Shown here: positions 21,534 to 24,455 of the stretch, piece after piece
Layout of the letters: the number at the start of each line of letters is the position of its first letter
Position numbering within the stretch: the first letter of the stretch is position 1
DNA from: a virus
Direction: 5' to 3' (one strand)
Virus record (IMG/VR): IMGVR_UViG_3300020182_000187
Span: 1-24,455 of that record
DNA length: 24,455 bases
Made by a program: the position numbers and the translations under genes
Notes under the pieces: model-generated
What the model was told of the DNA's origin: nothing
Seen by the model: only the letters and a program-made list of their open reading frames with translations
The model's database searches: none

Positions 21534-21679
21534 TTCAAAGCCTCTTCAGATTCTAACTTTCGTAGTTCTTTTTCTAAAGCCTTTTTAATATTCCTTTCTT
21601 TCTTAACGCCTTTAGACTTAACTTTTTTGTTATATCTACTGCGGCGTTCTGCTTTAGTATCTAAATAGTTATTGTCCAT
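21530..21679 (-). CDS. 49-residue highly basic protein, function unknown
   Basis: A short gene that fills the space between the DUF3310 gene and the membrane-protein gene. The product (MDNNYLDTKAERRSRYNKKV, then KSKGVKKERNIKKALEKEL) is very rich in Lys and Arg and ends in a Lys/Glu helix. Support for its being real: AGAGAG a few bases before the ATG, an 11-base overlap with the gene before it, and an ATGA overlap with the gene after it. It may bind nucleic acid; no motif proves this. Confidence 0.6.
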   Translation of the reverse strand: MDNNYLDTKAERRSRYNKKVKSKGVKKERNIKKALEKELRKLESEEALK

Positions 21680-21998
21680 CGCTCTCTAAAACCTTTCTTA
21701 GTTTTTTCTCGTACCATTCAGCTTTTGAAATATCCTCTATACCATTTTTATTAGGGTAACGCCATCTATATTTAAAAGAATTGCCACGCAGATAACCTCT
21801 GAACTCTTCTGGAGTTAACATGGATTGCATAGCAACAATACATTCTACTTCCCCAGAATTGTAATGCTTAGGCTTAGCAACAACATCGTAAGTTATTAAA
21901 TCTTCTACGGTGTTATCTATTAAATTACTTTTGTAACTAGCTTTCCACGCTGAGTCCCATTGTTCAGGTACGATGTCATTCAGCCTGTTCTTCTTCAT
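21669..21998 (-). CDS. DUF3310 protein
   Basis: This 109-residue protein's C-terminal half carries the DUF3310 signature: KPKHYNSGEVECI (42-54), MLTPEEFRGYLRGNSFKYRW (60-79), then YPNKNGIEDISKAEWYEKKL (81-100). The domain is widespread in phages, is sometimes annotated as a nucleotide-kinase-associated domain, and has no settled function. I chose the ATG at 21998 (MKKNRLNDIVPEQW), preceded by GGAGAAGCGAGT. The longer frame from 22136 runs through endonuclease I and has no family match. It overlaps endonuclease I by 23 bases. Its place among nucleases and dNTP-synthesis genes fits DNA metabolism. Confidence 0.85.
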   Translation of the reverse strand: MKKNRLNDIVPEQWDSAWKASYKSNLIDNTVEDLITYDVVAKPKHYNSGEVECIVAMQSMLTPEEFRGYLRGNSFKYRWRYPNKNGIEDISKAEWYEKKLRKVLESDGQ

Positions 21999-22425
21999 AC
22001 TCGCTTCTCCATGAGTCAGGTAATGTTTCTTCGGTATACCATCTAAAGTTATTATCTGTAGCCCATTCACCGTGGCTACGTTTTGTACCATCTTTCCTAC
22101 GCTTAGCCTGTGGCATAGGGGCTGATGAGTTTGCAAATAAGAACACTAACTCTATGTCATCAGGCAAAGCTTTTCTAATCCATATGTACTTACTAAACTC
22201 AGCATAGTCCCAGAAGCGTCCCTTAGATTCTAATAAAATCTTCTTACGTTTTATCACACGTACAAAATCAGGGTGGTATACGTGATTTACTGTGTAAGGA
22301 ACAGTGTCATCGTGATGTATCCAATCCTTTAAGATAGTATTATGTAGGGTTTTTTCCCATTTTGAATCGTAGTCACTGGGTTTATCAGGATCTACTGGTC
22401 TAACTTTTCTAGGTTTTCTGCTCAT
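21976..22425 (-). CDS. T7-type endonuclease I (Holliday junction resolvase)
   Basis: This 149-residue enzyme is the counterpart of T7 gp3. In T7 it resolves branched DNA before packaging and helps degrade host DNA. The PD-(D/E)xK site is complete: E24 (SKWEKTL), D53 in YHPDF, E66 and K68 in LLESKGRF, aligning with T7 E20, D55, E65 and K67. The following FSKYIWIRKALPDDIELVFL and the W-containing C-terminus (DSWRSEYEEE) also fit. The length equals T7 gp3 (149). The N-terminus is basic (MSRKPRKVRPVD). The start lies directly after the TAA of the upstream 52-residue gene. The natural enzyme is a domain-swapped dimer. Confidence 0.88.
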   Translation of the reverse strand: MSRKPRKVRPVDPDKPSDYDSKWEKTLHNTILKDWIHHDDTVPYTVNHVYHPDFVRVIKRKKILLESKGRFWDYAEFSKYIWIRKALPDDIELVFLFANSSAPMPQAKRRKDGTKRSHGEWATDNNFRWYTEETLPDSWRSEYEEEQAE

Positions 22426-22584
22426 TTAGTGAATAACACCTTTCCGTTTAATGAGTTCTAATTCTAACAGTACGAGTAGCTGTTGTACAATCTCAATGGG
22501 TACTTCTCTCATTGTAGATTTCTCAACTACAAAGAAATTAGCAAGCATAAGTATCATATCTTCTGGTTGGTTTTCTACTATCAT
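22426..22584 (-). CDS. 52-residue protein, function unknown
   Basis: A short gene that exactly fills the gap before endonuclease I: its ATG overlaps the upstream stop (ATGA) and its TAA abuts the endonuclease I ATG. The product (MIVENQPEDMILMLANFFVV, then EIVQQLLVLLELELIKRKGV) is hydrophobic and helical, with two Leu/Val-rich stretches that may pack as a helical pair rather than span a membrane. No family is recognised. The exact fit between neighbours is the main support. Confidence 0.62.
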   Translation of the reverse strand: MIVENQPEDMILMLANFFVVEKSTMREVPIEIVQQLLVLLELELIKRKGVIH

Positions 22585-22868
22585 GATCTTTTAGTAGCTC
22601 TTATATACTCTGAAATTGTAGCAGCAGTTATATTTTCAATGAGTGTAAGTGGGTTGCGTTTAATAATCATCTTTATAATACGCGAAGAACCTTTCAAAGA
22701 ATAAGGCATTGAGTAAGCTGTACCGTTTAAATAAGAGTAAGCGTTAGTCTTAGGTAGATTATTAACAGTAACCTTAGCAGCTTCTGTATCAGAGAGCATA
22801 GACTTCAGCCACTCTGTTGCAATAGCTTTTGATTGATTGTGAATTCTTTTAGCGACACGACCATTCAT
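22581..22868 (-). CDS. 95-residue protein, function unknown
   Basis: The protein begins MNGRVAKRIHNQSKAIATEW and carries MPYSLKGSSRIIKMIIKRN and LTLIENITAATISEYIRAT. It is basic (many Arg and Lys), mixes helical ends with a Tyr/Asn/Gly-rich middle (YSYLNGTAYSMPYS), and has no motif I know. Its ATG overlaps the exonuclease stop and its own stop overlaps the next ATG (both ATGA), so it is translated as part of the exonuclease to endonuclease I unit. A helper of DNA metabolism is plausible from context only. Confidence 0.65.
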   Translation of the reverse strand: MNGRVAKRIHNQSKAIATEWLKSMLSDTEAAKVTVNNLPKTNAYSYLNGTAYSMPYSLKGSSRIIKMIIKRNPLTLIENITAATISEYIRATKRS

Positions 22869-23758
22869 ATATAAATTTCCTCAACTTTAGGTGTAGCAAT
22901 TACCCTTGTAAAATATTTTAAACCTGTAGAATATTTAAAAGCTCTTAAGCCTTTACCGTTGTTAGCGTCTGCCCAGCATTTGTTTTTAAAAGAACAATAG
23001 GTACAGCCTGAAGCTAATCGCTTGTTGCCTTTAACGCCATCAGCTATATCTTCATAGCATCTATCAGGAGGTGTTTCTTTTTTTATTGATACTCTAAGGT
23101 TATCTATGTGCTTACTAATGTTAGGCTTTGAGAAAGGCCCCGGTCTGAATAAAGCCAGCTCACCTGACTCTTTATTGATTGCTAAGAAACCACCATCCTC
23201 TGTACCTTCAGCAGTTTCATAAGCTGCTAACTGTGCGATATATCCGAAAGGGTCATCGTCAACTAACGAGCCAGTACTGAACTTTTTAAATGCAAAGTTA
23301 GATGCTGTTTTAATATCTACAACCTCACCATCTATCTTACAGTCCATGTGACCAACGATACCGTTAACAGTTACTTCTTTCTGTTGATCAGTTATCGCAT
23401 GTCCTGACATCTTAATGAATAAGACTAACAACTCTTCTAGCAGATGTCCATACAGAAACTTAATCTGTGTAGCTTCATTTGGCATGTGCTTTGATTTATC
23501 TGCTAACGATACTCTAGACTCATACCACAGCTTCCTTGCCGGGTGTCCTATGTTAGACATTCTTAAACCAGTTGACTGCTTGTGCGGAGATGCCCAGCTT
23601 TTAACAGCCTTCTTTACACTCTCTCCGAAATCTTCTATATCTTTATCAGCTATCTTAAGGGCCTTACCCTTTGATAAGTTTGATAATGATTTATATATGT
23701 CAGTTACTAGAGTATCTAAGCTCAAGCTTGAGTTGTTTATTTTCTTCTTCGTCGTCAT
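22865..23758 (-). CDS. RecB/Cas4-like PD-(D/E)xK exonuclease
   Basis: This 297-residue nuclease probably replaces T7 gp6 exonuclease in recombination and host DNA degradation. Seen in order: an RKLWYE motif (75-80), YGHLLEELL with H105, GHMDCKIDGEVVDIKTAS with D139 or nearby plus D148-x-K150 as the metal site, and Q176-x3-Y180 (YIAQLAAYE), the RecB-family QxxxY motif. A C-terminal Cys set follows: C234, C252, C255 and C261 (GCTYCSFKNKCW). In Cas4/AddB-type relatives one iron-sulfur Cys lies near the N-terminal RKLWY region; here that place reads GHPARKLWY without Cys, so a cluster, if present, would use C234 instead or be changed. The ATG at 23758 gives a 59-base overlap with the GIY-YIG gene; the next in-frame Met is residue 67, too far in to be the start. 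Confidence 0.82.
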   Translation of the reverse strand: MTTKKKINNSSLSLDTLVTDIYKSLSNLSKGKALKIADKDIEDFGESVKKAVKSWASPHKQSTGLRMSNIGHPARKLWYESRVSLADKSKHMPNEATQIKFLYGHLLEELLVLFIKMSGHAITDQQKEVTVNGIVGHMDCKIDGEVVDIKTASNFAFKKFSTGSLVDDDPFGYIAQLAAYETAEGTEDGGFLAINKESGELALFRPGPFSKPNISKHIDNLRVSIKKETPPDRCYEDIADGVKGNKRLASGCTYCSFKNKCWADANNGKGLRAFKYSTGLKYFTRVIATPKVEEIYI

Positions 23759-24251
23759 CTTGTATCTCGTCTGTGTGTTTAGTTAAAACATTAATTGCTT
23801 CTGATAGTAACACGTCAAACCACTCACCCGCTACACCTTTAGATATTTTTATAAGTTTATCGTGTATCTTTTTCTCTGCTGTTCGCCTGTCGGATGTGAC
23901 AATGTAATGCTCTAGATAGTAGTCGCGTAGTGGACTTGATGTCTGGTAGCTGTTTACTCTATCGTTAATGTCAGCAGCCATACCTACCTTGTACCACCCT
24001 TCCCATGCTGGGTTAGATAAGATGTAAACATAACCTTCCTTGGTTAGTGTGTACTTAGGAAGAGATGAGAAGGCAGCTTCTTGAAATGATTTATAGCGCC
24101 CTGATTTATGTAGGGTATGGCTCTTAGAAACTTCCTTGCCATTCAAGTACATCCTCTTAGAATCACGTAGCTTAACCGCAGCCGGGTTATCTTTGTAGTA
24201 ATAAGGCTTACCTGTCTTAGGGTTAATCTCTTTCACGTTAGTGTGTTTCAC
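23700..24251 (-). CDS. GIY-YIG nuclease (T5orf172-like), possible homing-type endonuclease
   Basis: This 183-residue protein has a GIY-YIG domain at about residues 72-155: GYVYILSN (73-80) and WYKVGMA (86-92) for the two-strand core, R98 (NDRVNSYQ) and E126 (TAEKKIH) as catalytic residues, and AGEWFDV (141-147). The set matches the T5orf172 / Mug113 branch. Residues 1-70 are a basic leader with NPKTGKPYYYKDNPAA and SHTLHKSGRYKSFQEA that may bind DNA. The likely start is GTG at 24251, overlapping the polymerase stop by 14 bases, with GGAG and TGGA upstream. The C-terminal 19 residues (tail ENKQLKLELRYSSN) are encoded in the overlap with the exonuclease gene. It sits between polymerase and exonuclease, a usual site for free-standing homing nucleases. 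Activity is not proven. Confidence 0.8.
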   Translation of the reverse strand: MKHTNVKEINPKTGKPYYYKDNPAAVKLRDSKRMYLNGKEVSKSHTLHKSGRYKSFQEAAFSSLPKYTLTKEGYVYILSNPAWEGWYKVGMAADINDRVNSYQTSSPLRDYYLEHYIVTSDRRTAEKKIHDKLIKISKGVAGEWFDVLLSEAINVLTKHTDEIQDDDEEENKQLKLELRYSSN

Positions 24252-24455
24252 TCCAGTTATCTCCTACCTTGTATTCCCCATCAAGTGGGCAATTAAGTTT
24301 AAGAACTTTACCAGCTTCGATGATAGCCTCTACACCCAACTTACCTACTAGCTCAGCATGTTCAGCTACAACCTCGATCTGCCACTCATCATGTACATTA
24401 GCTACGAAGTGAGCATCTATATCTTTGATCTTATCAGCTAAGATAACCAATGCTT
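24238..24455 (-). CDS. DNA polymerase, family A (T7-like), C-terminal end; gene continues past the right edge
   Basis: About 72 residues are visible. They contain VANVHDEWQIEV, the catalytic motif C region of family A polymerases (T7: QIHDEVQI), whose Asp binds the catalytic metal. They finish EYKVGDNWSETH, which parallels the last residues of T7 gp5 (GKMGPNWAICH), so the natural C-terminus is in the window. The palm and fingers motifs and any exonuclease or inserted domain lie to the right. The frame is open to 24455. A TTG at 24450 is not the start. The stop overlaps the GTG start of the GIY-YIG gene. Confidence 0.88.
   Translation of the reverse strand, partial: ALVILADKIKDIDAHFVANVHDEWQIEVVAEHAELVGKLGVEAIIEAGKVLKLNCPLDGEYKVGDNWSETH

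Noticed and set aside
23415-23907. Plus-strand frames of 123 and 78 residues opposite the exonuclease and GIY-YIG genes
   Set aside because: Antisense to genes with clear catalytic motifs; Ser/Leu-rich shadow composition.
1-24455. tRNA genes, CRISPR arrays, insertion sequences, integrase or attachment sites
   Set aside because: No cloverleaf-like sequence, spaced direct repeats, transposase or recombinase motifs were noticed; non-coding space is almost absent.

Overview
The window looks like part of the genome of a lytic tailed double-stranded DNA phage, most likely a marine T7-like podovirus. The evidence is a family A DNA polymerase C-terminus, a T7-type endonuclease I, a RecB/Cas4-like exonuclease, a monomeric cobalamin-dependent ribonucleotide reductase, MazG and DUF3310 proteins, very large virion proteins, and fibres ending in intramolecular chaperone domains. 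Genes are packed almost without gaps, the DNA is AT-rich, and I see no tRNA, rRNA, CRISPR, IS element, integrase or repressor. The host is not identifiable. A marine alphaproteobacterial host, as in HMO-2011-type phages, is a guess from gene content and from the two-arm layout.

Plus-strand arm (1-18544): (a) a fibre block holding the tail of one S74-type fibre gene, a complete fibre with a 17-residue beta-roll repeat and S74 chaperone, a small acidic protein, and a second fibre-like protein with a peptidase-G2-like C-terminus; (b) two 54-residue membrane-protein genes and an AT-rich orphan gene; (c) five large virion genes in a row (1252, 367, 175, 811 and 1813 residues), probably the internal or ejected proteins of the particle; (d) a lysis cassette of M15 endopeptidase, 3TM holin and small membrane protein, followed by a DUF6321-like basic protein.

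Minus-strand arm (18585-24455, read right to left): DNA polymerase (C-terminal end only), GIY-YIG nuclease, RecB/Cas4-like exonuclease, two small unknowns, endonuclease I, DUF3310 protein, 49-residue basic protein, membrane protein, MazG-like pyrophosphatase, class II ribonucleotide reductase and two small unknowns. Most neighbours overlap by 1 to about 60 bases, many through ATGA or TAATG junctions, so this is one translationally coupled unit. It combines host DNA breakdown and recombination (exonuclease, endonuclease I) with dNTP supply (reductase, MazG) for the polymerase. The two arms converge at about 18545-18590.

The most unusual points are the following. The 1813-residue virion protein carries a methyltransferase-like domain and an HExxH metallopeptidase-like domain downstream of what looks like an older C-terminus. 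The 1252-residue protein holds more than 500 residues in a strict 11-residue repeat with a recurring Asn and a 110-residue super-repeat. A near-identical Shine-Dalgarno leader recurs around the fibre genes. The GIY-YIG reading frame runs 59 bases into the exonuclease gene.
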